Shown: piece after piece, positions 1 to 6,998 of the stretch | Layout: the number at the start of each line of letters is the position of its first letter | Numbering within the stretch: the stretch's first letter is position 1 | From: an uncultured Collinsella sp. | GTDB lineage: Bacteria > Actinomycetota > Coriobacteriia > Coriobacteriales > Coriobacteriaceae | Assembly: GCA_902462065.1 (NCBI GenBank) | Contig: CABQAK010000020.1 | Span: 1-36,402 of the forward strand | Length of the DNA stretch: 36,402 nucleotides | Direction of reading: 5' to 3' | Made by a program: the position numbers and the translations under genes | The notes under the pieces: generated by a model | What the model saw: the letters and a program-made list of their open reading frames with translations, nothing else | What the model was told of the DNA's origin: nothing | Databases searched by the model: none

Positions 1-372
1 GGCGGCGGGTGGCGTGTGACCGGGCGCGGTGGTTTTGAACACCAGGCCGTCCACATGCGCACTGGCGCGCTCCATACGCGCGCGGATGATCTCGCGCAAC
101 AGCGTCATTTCCTGCGTCCACGAGGGCGAGTCGAGATATACCAGCAGCTCATTGGACTCGGGCAGGTAGCGCAGACCCGTCACATGCCGCCCCTCGCGCG
201 TGCCCGAGCACACCGCATTCCACGCGCGATAGACCGTGCGCGACTCCTCTGCAGCCTCCATCTGCGCGCGGCGCTCAGGTGTCGCGGCCGCCAGGATGCG
301 CTGGCGCTCTGCGTTCAAAAACCCACTGAAGGCGACCGTTTCGCTCTCGCGCTCGTAATTAGCACGTCTCAC
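1..372 (-). CDS. DciA-like DUF721 protein, partial (3' end outside window)
   Basis: About 124 residues are visible, reading from a GTG at 372 to the window edge. The start overlaps the recF stop by 14 bases, which suggests translational coupling. The visible protein has a charged N-terminus (MRRANYERESETV), then the DUF721/DciA-type core: a W-containing helix (YRAWNAVC), a strand ending LLVYLDSPSWTQEM, and a helix REIIRARMERA followed by GLVFKT. In bacteria lacking DnaC/DnaI-type loaders, DciA interacts with the replicative helicase DnaB and supports its loading. A DUF721 gene directly after recF is common in actinobacteria, and the position fits a replication role. The family call comes from the pattern of the core; the end of the protein cannot be judged. 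Confidence 0.75.
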   Translation of the reverse strand, partial: MRRANYERESETVAFSGFLNAERQRILAAATPERRAQMEAAEESRTVYRAWNAVCSGTREGRHVTGLRYLPESNELLVYLDSPSWTQEMTLLREIIRARMERASAHVDGLVFKTTAPGHTPPAA

Positions 373-1465
373 CCATGCTCACCACCTTGGCTCGATCAAG
401 CAGATCATCGGTAAAGTACCCCAGGTTGGTCGTGGTTATGACCGTCTGGATATCATCGCCGATCAGCCGCAGGAAAGCACCGCGGCGTTCGCCGTCGAGT
501 TCGCTCATCACGTCGTCCAAAAGCAGCAATGGGGCGGTGCCCAGGACATCGCGAGCCACGGCCACCTCCGCCACCTTCCAGGCCAGAACCAACGTTCGCT
601 GCTGACCTTGGCTGGCAAATGAACGGGCGGAGCGACCCGCCACGGTAAACTCAATCTCATCGCGATGCGGTCCCACCAACGTCACTCCGCGGCGAATTTC
701 CTCGTCGGCGTGCTCATCAAGGGCAGCCAGCATGCGCTCGTACGCCCAGCCCTTCAGCTCTTCGCGATCATCGACCTGGGGCAAATCCCCCAGCGTGGAC
801 GTATAGGTCACGTTGGCAGCCTCACCGGATGCCACTTGCCCGTAGGCAGTGTGCATATGGCCCGCCAGCCGGTCGAGCAGAGCCAACCGGTGCACAAGCA
901 GGGCCGAGCCCGCGCGGGCAATCGAATCGTTCCACGCGCCGAGCATCTCGCGGCAGCACCAGGTCTCCCTGAGCAAGGCGTTACGCTGGGTCACGCAGCG
1001 CCCATAGGTGCTCGCAAGATCGGCATAGCGTGCGCTCAGTTGCATGCCAAAGTCATCGAGGGCGGCGCGGCGCACACTGGCGCCTCGCTTAACCATGTCC
1101 AGATGGTCGGGGCAAAACAGCACGCTCGGCAGAACCCCGCGCACACCGGCGGCAGAGCATCTCTTGCCGTTGCGGCTAAACGAGCGCTTACCGTCCTCCG
1201 CGCTCAATCCCATATCAAGCACGCGGCCGTCGCCCTCGAGCCTCAGCTCGACCCTGCACGAGCCCACGCCGTCATGGACAAGCTCGGCTGCGGTCGGATG
1301 CCTAAACGAGACGCCGCTCGTCAGCAGCTGCAGCGCCTCTATGAGATTGGTCTTTCCCGCCGCGTTGGGTCCCGCAAGTATCGTCACGCCCTCGTCCAGA
1401 GCAAGGCGATAGCTATCGAAGCTGCGGTAGTACGCGACGGAAAGATCGCGGGCAAACATGGTCAT
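359..1465 (-). CDS. recF: DNA replication and repair protein RecF
   Basis: RecF is an SMC/ABC-like ATPase that binds gapped DNA and, with RecO and RecR, loads RecA at stalled forks. The 368-residue protein is the normal family length. It has a Walker A (GPNAAGKT, residues 32-39), an ABC signature-like SQGQQR (285-290) and a Walker B LLLLDD followed by VMSELD (313-322). The start is an ATG at 1465, 9 bases after the dnaN stop, with an alternative ATG two codons later. The order dnaA-dnaN-recF is the classic replication operon. The stop overlaps the next gene. Confidence 0.97.
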   Translation of the reverse strand: MTMFARDLSVAYYRSFDSYRLALDEGVTILAGPNAAGKTNLIEALQLLTSGVSFRHPTAAELVHDGVGSCRVELRLEGDGRVLDMGLSAEDGKRSFSRNGKRCSAAGVRGVLPSVLFCPDHLDMVKRGASVRRAALDDFGMQLSARYADLASTYGRCVTQRNALLRETWCCREMLGAWNDSIARAGSALLVHRLALLDRLAGHMHTAYGQVASGEAANVTYTSTLGDLPQVDDREELKGWAYERMLAALDEHADEEIRRGVTLVGPHRDEIEFTVAGRSARSFASQGQQRTLVLAWKVAEVAVARDVLGTAPLLLLDDVMSELDGERRGAFLRLIGDDIQTVITTTNLGYFTDDLLDRAKVVSMGETC

Positions 1466-1474
1466 GGCGCAGCG

Positions 1475-2578
1475 CTAGATGCGGACCGGCATGACCAGGT
1501 ACAGGTAGTTGATCTTGTCGTAGGACTTGAAGATGCCCGCCTGCGAGTAGCTCTTGAGCTCCAGCGTGATCTCCTTCTCCTTGGACAGGGCATTGAGGCA
1601 GCCGAAGATGTAGTGGTAGTTGAAGGCGATGGTGCCCGACTCGCCCTCGGCCTCGACATCGATCGTCTCCTGCGCAAGGTCCTGGTCATTGGAAATGGAG
1701 GACAGGCCCATCTGCCCGTTCTCGACATCGATCTCGAACTTGACGGCGGGGTTGGCGCTCGCGATAACGGCCACGCGCTTGAGGGCGGCGTTAAAGGCGG
1801 CGACGTCGATCTTGACGCTCGTCACGCACGAATCGGGGATGAGCTGCTTGTAGTTGGGGTACACGCCCTCGATGCGGCGCGACACGTAGGTGGTGTTGCC
1901 GGCCTCGAAGACGACCTGGGTGTCGGTAGCCCCGATCATGATGGTCGCCTGGCTGGCCATGATGTTCAGCGCGTCATTAAAGGCGTCGGCCGGAACGTTA
2001 AGCTCAAAGGAGCCCTCGAGGGTCGAGGTCTCGACCTGCGTATCGCACACGGCCAAGCGGAAGGAATCGGTCGCCACCAGGCGCACGGTGTTGTTCTCGA
2101 CCTTCATGTGCACGCCACCCAGGATGGGGCGGGCCTTGTCGGTCGAGGTGACGCGCCACACACGGCCGACCATTTCGGACAAGATATCAGTCGGCAGCTC
2201 CACGGCACTCTCGATGGCATAGGCCGGAAACTCGGGGAAGTCATTGGCATCGAGCGTGTTCAGCCTAAAAGAGCTCTTCTCGCAACTAATCAGCACCTGG
2301 CGCTCGGACAGCTCAAAGGTGACCGGGGCATCGGGGAGGGTCTTGGTGATATTGGAGAGCATCTTACAGGGGATAACCATCTCGCCCTCTTCTTCGACAT
2401 GCGCCGCGATGCGATGACGGATCGAGATAGTGTAGTTAGAGGTCTGGAATTCCAAGATGCCGTCTTGCGCCTTGACGAGCACGCCCGACAGGATGGGAAG
2501 GGTGGATGCCGAAGCGACACCCTTCATAACGACGCCGATGGCTTGTGTAAGCGAGCTCTGGCTGACGGTGAACTTCAT
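1475..2578 (-). CDS. dnaN: DNA polymerase III beta subunit (sliding clamp)
   Basis: The beta clamp is a dimeric ring that tethers DNA polymerase III to DNA and serves as a docking platform for repair proteins. The 367-residue product matches the usual three-domain length. The N-terminus MKFTVSQSSL and the early LPILSGVLVKA segment are typical, and the C-terminus YLVMPVRI is the conserved clamp ending. It starts with ATG at 2578, just downstream of the AT-rich part of the dnaA-dnaN spacer. It lies between dnaA and recF on the same strand. Confidence 0.97.
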   Translation of the reverse strand: MKFTVSQSSLTQAIGVVMKGVASASTLPILSGVLVKAQDGILEFQTSNYTISIRHRIAAHVEEEGEMVIPCKMLSNITKTLPDAPVTFELSERQVLISCEKSSFRLNTLDANDFPEFPAYAIESAVELPTDILSEMVGRVWRVTSTDKARPILGGVHMKVENNTVRLVATDSFRLAVCDTQVETSTLEGSFELNVPADAFNDALNIMASQATIMIGATDTQVVFEAGNTTYVSRRIEGVYPNYKQLIPDSCVTSVKIDVAAFNAALKRVAVIASANPAVKFEIDVENGQMGLSSISNDQDLAQETIDVEAEGESGTIAFNYHYIFGCLNALSKEKEITLELKSYSQAGIFKSYDKINYLYLVMPVRI

Positions 2579-2610
2579 CTTTTAATACCTTTCTATAGAT
2601 ATAAATATCT

Positions 2611-2625
2611 TAATAATAGTAATAG
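2611..2625 (+). other. DnaA-trio-like run in the putative unwinding element
   Basis: Five consecutive triplets TAA-TAA-TAG-TAA-TAG fit the DnaA-trio pattern (T or A, then A, then G or A) described for bacterial origins, where DnaA extends onto single-stranded DNA. The strand polarity is right: the box-like sites lie on the 3' side of the trio strand, the nearest being TGTTGATTA at 2638-2646, 12 bases away. The run is short and lies in AT-rich DNA, so chance is possible. Confidence 0.45.
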
Positions 2626-2789
2626 CACTGACGAAACTGTTGATTACTCCCAAAGACGCAGGTCAGACCCAGAAAGAGAATCGACAGCAACCTGTGTGCA
2701 ACGGGGGTGGTTTTCCACGTTCAAAACCTGCGCAAAACTTTTCATCATCGCGGGTTGGGTTTTAGACACCTTATGCCCGTGGTTTCGAC

Positions 2790-2804
2790 AAGTTTTCAAC
2801 AGGT
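2790..2804 (-). repeat. Origin repeat copy (DnaA-box-like)
   Basis: This 15-mer is the exact reverse complement of 5991-6005 and differs at one base from the complement of 6044-6058. Its core, TTTTCAACA on the plus strand, resembles the DnaA box TTATCCACA with two changes. It is preceded by TTTCGACAA (2783-2791), a 9-mer found again at 5973-5981. The copies lie only in the two gaps flanking dnaA and its upstream partner gene. Confidence 0.65.
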
Positions 2805-2816
2805 GTCTCTATTTCC

Positions 2817-4541
2817 CTACGAGCGCAGTGTAATTTTATCGCGCAACGATTTGAGATCTTCGGTGACGGTGCGGTCTTCCTGGATCATCTTCTGGACCTT
2901 TTTGTAGCTCGTGCTGACGGTCGAGTGGTTGCGGTTGCCAAATTCGGCGCCCACCGCCGTGGTCGTCATCTCGCACATCTCGATGGCCAGGTAGATAGCG
3001 ATATGGCGTGCTTTGGCGATATTGGCGTTGCGACGCGGGCCGATGAGCTCCTCGTGCGTCACGCCGTACTGCTCTTCGATGACGGACTGAACCGTCTGGA
3101 CGTTGATCTTTTTGGCCGATGTGTCGAAGTACTGGCTGGCGATGGCGTCGATATCGTCAAAGGTGAGCTCCCCGCCCTCGCGCTCGCGGTCGCCCGCCTC
3201 GCCGGCGCAGCGCTCGCAAAAGCTCTCGAGTTCGCGGATGTTGGTGCCCGAGACCTCGGCCATGTGTTTAAAGTGCTCGTCGGTCAGGTGTCCGCCGTCG
3301 CCCCCATAGGCCGCCAGCAGCGAGTCGTCGCCTGCCTCGGGAGCGGCGACGATGGTGTTCTCGTAATAGCGCTGCAAGATCTTGTATTTCATCTCGTAGC
3401 TGGGCTCCGCGACCAGGCAGAGCATGCCGGCGTTGAAGCGGCTGGTCAGGCGCTCGTCCATGCTCAGGTCCTTGGGGGCACGGTCTGCCGCGATGACGAC
3501 CTTCTTGTTGTTGCGAATGAACTCGTCCATGAGCTGGAAAAAGTAGTCCACGCTCGCGCGCTTGCCGATGATGTTTTGGATGTCATCGATGATGAGCACG
3601 TCCACGCCGTGGTACGCCTGCATGATGGGAGCGTTGCTCTTCTTTTGACGGTCGAACTCGGTCATCAGGTCGTCCAGATATGCCTGGGAGTTTGCATACT
3701 TGACCTTGATCTCGGGCGACTTCTCGGCGAGCTCGTTTTTGATGGCAAGCAGCAGGTGCGTCTTGCCCAGGCCCGATTTGCCGTAGATGAACAGTGATGT
3801 GCATGTGCCGCGCTCGTCCGCGAGGGCGGCAAACTTGAGTGCCGAGCGATAGGCATGGCTGTTCTCGGGGCCGTAGACAAAGTTCTCAAAGGTAAATTTT
3901 GAGTTCGCGGCGAGCGGGGCTCCATCCGTATTCTGCTCGGCCGGCACGGTCGGTGCTGGCACGGGTGAAGCGGGGGTCGCAGCTTGCGTGGATTTGGTCG
4001 GCGCTCCGCCCTTCATCTGGTTCATCATGCGACGAAAATCATCGGCCGAGAGCGTGTTCTTGATTGCAATGCCCGAATCCGCGCCCGCCGCTGCGTCGTG
4101 AGCGATGGGCATGTGCGTGACGGGTGCGTTCGTTGACGTCGCCGCCGCGGTCGGCAACGGTGCCATGGTTTCACGGGAAACATCGCCGTGCTGGTGCTCG
4201 ATTGTCGGCACGTCGCCTGCGGAGGCCGGCGCCGCCGGGGAAGCAGCGGGAGCCGTGGCGGGCGCCGTCGCGGCAGCGGATTCCGTCGCGGCGCCTTGCG
4301 GTGCCACGATGTCGAGCGCAATCGGTGCAAAGGCGATTTCTTCCAGATAGGCCTCAATGGTCGGCTGATGCTTTTTGAGCTGCGCGATGGCAAAGCGCGA
4401 GGGGGCCTCGATCGTGAGCGTATCTTCGGTCAGGCTTATGGCGCGCGATTGCCCCAGCATGTTGATGAGGCGTGCATCTTGGCCGTCGCGCTGGCAAAAG
4501 GCGATGGCATCCCCCAGGATGATGCTTGCTTCCTCGTCCAC
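2817..4541 (-). CDS. dnaA: Chromosomal replication initiator DnaA
   Basis: DnaA is the AAA+ initiator that binds oriC boxes, melts the origin and recruits the helicase. It starts at GTG (4541) with GGGAGA just upstream. At 574 residues it is longer than the usual 450-500, because domain II (about residues 82-212) is a long Ala/Pro/Thr-rich linker. Domain III has Walker A GKSGLGKT (254-261), Walker B VLIIDD (315-320) and an SRF arginine at 368. Domain IV carries GPRRNANIAKARHIAIYLA. In the helix-turn-helix the usual GGRDHTTV reads GNRNHSTV (535-542), with Asn for Asp and Ser for Thr at base-contacting positions. It lies 15 bases after the ATPase gene and is probably co-transcribed with it. Confidence 0.98.
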   Translation of the reverse strand: MDEEASIILGDAIAFCQRDGQDARLINMLGQSRAISLTEDTLTIEAPSRFAIAQLKKHQPTIEAYLEEIAFAPIALDIVAPQGAATESAAATAPATAPAASPAAPASAGDVPTIEHQHGDVSRETMAPLPTAAATSTNAPVTHMPIAHDAAAGADSGIAIKNTLSADDFRRMMNQMKGGAPTKSTQAATPASPVPAPTVPAEQNTDGAPLAANSKFTFENFVYGPENSHAYRSALKFAALADERGTCTSLFIYGKSGLGKTHLLLAIKNELAEKSPEIKVKYANSQAYLDDLMTEFDRQKKSNAPIMQAYHGVDVLIIDDIQNIIGKRASVDYFFQLMDEFIRNNKKVVIAADRAPKDLSMDERLTSRFNAGMLCLVAEPSYEMKYKILQRYYENTIVAAPEAGDDSLLAAYGGDGGHLTDEHFKHMAEVSGTNIRELESFCERCAGEAGDREREGGELTFDDIDAIASQYFDTSAKKINVQTVQSVIEEQYGVTHEELIGPRRNANIAKARHIAIYLAIEMCEMTTTAVGAEFGNRNHSTVSTSYKKVQKMIQEDRTVTEDLKSLRDKITLRS

Positions 4542-4556
4542 TGTCTCTCCCGTTCT

Positions 4557-5981
4557 TTAGCTCTGAGCTCGCACGCGAGCGGCGCCGAGTTCGGTCAGAT
4601 GGTATTTCTGGCCATGCTTGATGACTAAGCCGGCCTGCGCCAAGTCATTGAGCGTGCGTGACCAAGTGGGGGCCGAGTTTCCAAACGCCCTCGCCAGATC
4701 GGTTGCACCGCACGCTTGATTTTGCGCCAGATAGCCCAGCGCGGCGTTGCCGCGATCGCTTACGAACACGTCCGGTTGTGGCTGCGCATACTGATTTGCT
4801 GCATTAGGATACATCATTTGAGCTGCTGGTTGTTGAGAACTCTGCATCGGCGGCATTTGCTGTTGAAAACTTTGAGGCCACTGTTGGTAAGGCTGCGGAG
4901 GCATCTGCTGGGCCCAGGGGTTGTACTGCTGCTGCGGCATCTGCTGGTACGGCTGCTGATATCCCTGCTGGTACTGCTGCGGGAACTGCTGGCCATACCC
5001 CAGTGGCGGCATCTGCTGATATGGATATCCCTGTTGGTACGGCTGGTAGCCCATTTGCTGGCCACCCGGTGCCCCCGTCGCCTGCTGCATTGCTGCTGCA
5101 TCCTGATCCGCCAGCGGCATGGTCTCTGGCATGTTTGGCGGCATCGACATAGATGCCGCTTGGGGTTCTTGTGTAGGAAGCATTCCGGGCTGCTGCATCT
5201 GTCCCACGGGGGGCTGCATCTGCTGCGTTGCCATGGGCTGCTGCGCAAAAGCTCCCGGCAGGGGATATGTGGGCTGTTCCGTCTCGGGCCGCACGGCAGC
5301 GCCGCGTCCGCCGGCACGCTCGATTTCCTGCACGCGTTTAGGGTTCAGGCTTACCGTAACCACGGTGCCGTTGCCCATGTTGTCCTCGATGGATACGGCA
5401 CCGCCGGCGTTTTCCAAATACTCCTGCACCATGGGAAACCCTGCTCCGGTTCCACGGATATAACGCTTCATCTTGCTGTTTGCGCTGGTAACGCCAAAGT
5501 CGAAAGCACGTTCCTTGTCGTCGATGCCTGGTCCTTGGTCAGCAAAGCGGATGGTGTCTCCGCCGTCCAGAATCGAGATGATGGGCTCGGCAAAGTGTGC
5601 GTGGATAAAGTTTTCGACAATCTCGCGGATGACCATGAGCGAGATATGGCCGCCTTGTTCTTTCATGCACTGGTAGACGGTGTTGGTCGTCTCTTCCAAA
5701 TACGTGCGGACATCTTGCGGATCAATGACGATCACACGCGGTGTCGACAGCATGTCGTCATAGACGGCGATGCGTGCGGCGTACATGGCTTTTGGCGCCT
5801 GCGTGGTCGTCTGCTCGCCTTCCTCACGCTCTTCGCGCACGCCGGTGATGTGCTCGTTGTCGGGTGCCGGGTCTCCGGAATCGACCATGGTGTAAAAGTC
5901 GTCAGACATGCCGCTCGCAATCTTCCAAAAGGTTTCGAACAAATAGTAGCTCACCGTGCAATGTTTCTCATCTTTCGACAA
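4557..5981 (-). CDS. GHKL ATPase with Q/P-rich linker and C-terminal winged helix, upstream of dnaA
   Basis: This is not a named gene that I recognise. Residues 65-212 form a HATPase_c (GHKL) domain like anti-sigma kinases or histidine kinases: an N box with IREIVENF (Asn124), a G1 box FADQGPGID (147-154) and a G2 box GTGAGF (177-182). No phosphoacceptor His domain or membrane segment is visible. Residues 236-404 are a low-complexity linker rich in Gln, Pro, Tyr and Met. Residues 405-474 look like a winged helix (ALGYLAQNQACGATDLARAF, then a wing near KHGQKYHLTELG). The start is uncertain: TTG 5981, GTG 5954 or ATG 5909 (MSDDFYTM). It is the first gene of the dnaA transcript, divergent from rpmH. 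A role in sensing nucleotide state and controlling origin-region transcription is inference only. Confidence 0.85.
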   Translation of the reverse strand: MSKDEKHCTVSYYLFETFWKIASGMSDDFYTMVDSGDPAPDNEHITGVREEREEGEQTTTQAPKAMYAARIAVYDDMLSTPRVIVIDPQDVRTYLEETTNTVYQCMKEQGGHISLMVIREIVENFIHAHFAEPIISILDGGDTIRFADQGPGIDDKERAFDFGVTSANSKMKRYIRGTGAGFPMVQEYLENAGGAVSIEDNMGNGTVVTVSLNPKRVQEIERAGGRGAAVRPETEQPTYPLPGAFAQQPMATQQMQPPVGQMQQPGMLPTQEPQAASMSMPPNMPETMPLADQDAAAMQQATGAPGGQQMGYQPYQQGYPYQQMPPLGYGQQFPQQYQQGYQQPYQQMPQQQYNPWAQQMPPQPYQQWPQSFQQQMPPMQSSQQPAAQMMYPNAANQYAQPQPDVFVSDRGNAALGYLAQNQACGATDLARAFGNSAPTWSRTLNDLAQAGLVIKHGQKYHLTELGAARVRAQS

Positions 5982-5984
5982 ACT

Positions 5985-6058
5985 TTCAAAACCTGTTGAA
6001 AACTTTGGAAAACCGGCGAAAAGCTCTCAACATTGCCAACATGACCTGTTGAAAACTC
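5985..6058 (+). repeat. Origin repeat pair (DnaA-box-like)
   Basis: Two near-identical 15-mers, both beginning ACCTGTTGAAAAC, lie at 5991-6005 and 6044-6058, 53 bases apart. Each contains TGTTGAAAA, the complement of TTTTCAACA. The first extends into a 21-base match (18 of 21) with 2720-2740 on the other side of dnaA. Confidence 0.65.
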
Positions 6059-6152
6059 GATGAAATATCGTGAAAAGTTGCCATACACCGCTAAATCGAG
6101 CTCGGCTTATGGGGGAACCGTGTGAACTGCGCAACCTTTTACCTTTGATTTC

Positions 6153-6182
6153 TTGACATTTGAACATTGATTTCCCTACAAT
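6153..6182 (+). promoter_or_regulatory. Probable sigma-70-type promoter of rpmH operon
   Basis: A perfect -35 hexamer TTGACA (6153-6158) is followed after 18 bases by TACAAT (6177-6182). It lies about 73 bases upstream of the rpmH start. It is the best promoter-like match in the gap. Confidence 0.65.
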
Positions 6183-6254
6183 CTTCAAGCTCACGTGTCT
6201 ATATCTGCGTCCGCGCCCCCGCGGACACTCGAAATGCAGCAGGAGGAACTTAAG

Positions 6255-6389
6255 ATGAAGCGTACGTATCAGCCTAATAAGCGTAAGCGTGCCAAGACCC
6301 ATGGCTTCCGTGCCCGTATGGCCACTAAGGGTGGTCGTGCCGTGCTCGCCCGTCGTCGCGCCAAGGGCCGCAAGCGTCTCACTGTCTAG
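6255..6389 (+). CDS. rpmH: 50S ribosomal protein L34
   Basis: This 44-residue, Arg/Lys-rich protein starts MKRTYQPNKRKRAKTHGFRA and ends KGRKRLTV, the standard L34 sequence. It is a small protein of the large ribosomal subunit. The start is ATG 6255, preceded by AGGAGG (6241-6246) at 8 bases; longer upstream in-frame starts would include the leader and are not needed. It is the first gene of the rightward operon and lies beside rnpA, as in most bacteria. Confidence 0.98.
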   Translation: MKRTYQPNKRKRAKTHGFRARMATKGGRAVLARRRAKGRKRLTV

Positions 6390-6409
6390 CAGCGATACAC
6401 ACATCTCGC

Positions 6410-6748
6410 ATGAAGACTATTAAGTCTCGGCAAGATTTCGAGCATGTGTTCAGTCAGGGGCGTCGTTTCAATCATCCTCTGATTCGAATGACCATATGTG
6501 AATCGGTTGGCGAAGGCGACTCCGGAAGGGTCGCCTTCGTTGGTGCTAAACGGCTCGGTTGTGCTGTCGTGCGCAACCGTTCTAAGCGTGTGATGCGCGA
6601 GGCCGCCCGCAGCTGGGGATTTCCCGTTGCGGGTTATGACATCATCTTGTTCGCAACTCCCAAGACGAGGGTTTCCTCGCCGCAGGAGATGGACAAGGCG
6701 TTGCGTTCGCTTATGAAACGCGCCGGCGTTGCCGGGGAGGAGCGATGA
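6410..6748 (+). CDS. rnpA: Ribonuclease P protein component
   Basis: RnpA assists the RNase P RNA in cutting tRNA 5' leaders. The 112-residue product has the conserved basic RNR segment (VVRNRSKRVMREAAR, about residues 58-72) and the N-terminal F-x-x-V-F-x-x-G-R-R motif (FEHVFSQGRR). It starts at ATG 6410, 20 bases after rpmH, without an obvious ribosome binding site, so it may rely on coupling to rpmH. The end overlaps yidD by 4 bases. Confidence 0.95.
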   Translation: MKTIKSRQDFEHVFSQGRRFNHPLIRMTICESVGEGDSGRVAFVGAKRLGCAVVRNRSKRVMREAARSWGFPVAGYDIILFATPKTRVSSPQEMDKALRSLMKRAGVAGEER

Positions 6749-6969
6749 GCAATCACGTTTTGCGACGTGTTGCCATCGCTCCTATTCGCATATATCAACA
6801 GGTTATTTCGCCCTTATTGCCTGACGCCTGCATTTATTACCCAACGTGCTCGCAATACGCCATCCAGGCGATTGAGAAGCACGGTGTTTTGAGAGGCTGC
6901 TGGCTTGCCGTGAGGCGCATCGCTCGCTGCAATCCCCTGCACGTCGGCGGTTATGACCCTGTGCCCTAG
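6745..6969 (+). CDS. yidD: Membrane protein insertion efficiency factor YidD
   Basis: YidD is a small membrane-associated protein that helps YidC/Sec-dependent insertion. The 74-residue product has the family core: SPLLPDACIYYPTCSQYA, then AIEKHG and the terminal NPLHVGGYDPVP. Its ATG sits inside the end of rnpA (ATGA overlap), with GGAGGAG just before. It lies between rnpA and yidC, the usual position. Confidence 0.93.
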   Translation: MSNHVLRRVAIAPIRIYQQVISPLLPDACIYYPTCSQYAIQAIEKHGVLRGCWLAVRRIARCNPLHVGGYDPVP

Positions 6970-6998
6970 CGGGCACTCGCTATCGGAGGAAAACTTAC

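Larger units (their letters stand above)
2579..2816. other. dnaA-dnaN intergenic region, putative oriC half with unwinding element
   Basis: This 238-base gap has no gene. The dnaN side (about 2579-2625) is strongly AT-rich and is a candidate DNA unwinding element. The dnaA side has DnaA-box-like words: TTTTCCACG (2711-2719), GTTTCGACA (2782-2790), TTTTCAACA (2793-2801) and TGTTGATTA (2638-2646, reverse orientation). A 21-base segment at 2720-2740 matches 18 of 21 bases at 5985-6005 upstream of the dnaA operon. The gap should also carry the dnaN leader. The origin role is inferred from position, composition and repeats; no function has been tested. Confidence 0.7.
5982..6254. other. Divergent intergenic region, second putative oriC half
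   Basis: The gap between the ATPase-dnaA operon and rpmH has no gene. Its left part has two copies of the 15-mer origin repeat on the plus strand (5991-6005 exact, 6044-6058 with one change), further TTCAAAAC, CGAAAAG and GTGAAAAG words, and TTTCGACAA at its edge. The right part has the rpmH promoter and leader. Transcription diverges from here. Together with 2579-2816 this resembles the bipartite Bacillus-type origin. DnaA binding here would also allow dnaA autoregulation (inference). Confidence 0.65.

Noticed and set aside
665..2833. A 722-codon open frame on the plus strand across recF and dnaN
   Set aside because: It runs antisense through two certain genes, has no recognisable domain, and only exists because of codon bias.
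4716..5999. A long plus-strand frame opposite the ATPase gene
   Set aside because: It is Leu/Arg/His-rich because it mirrors the Gln/Pro repeat coding; the minus frame has intact GHKL boxes.
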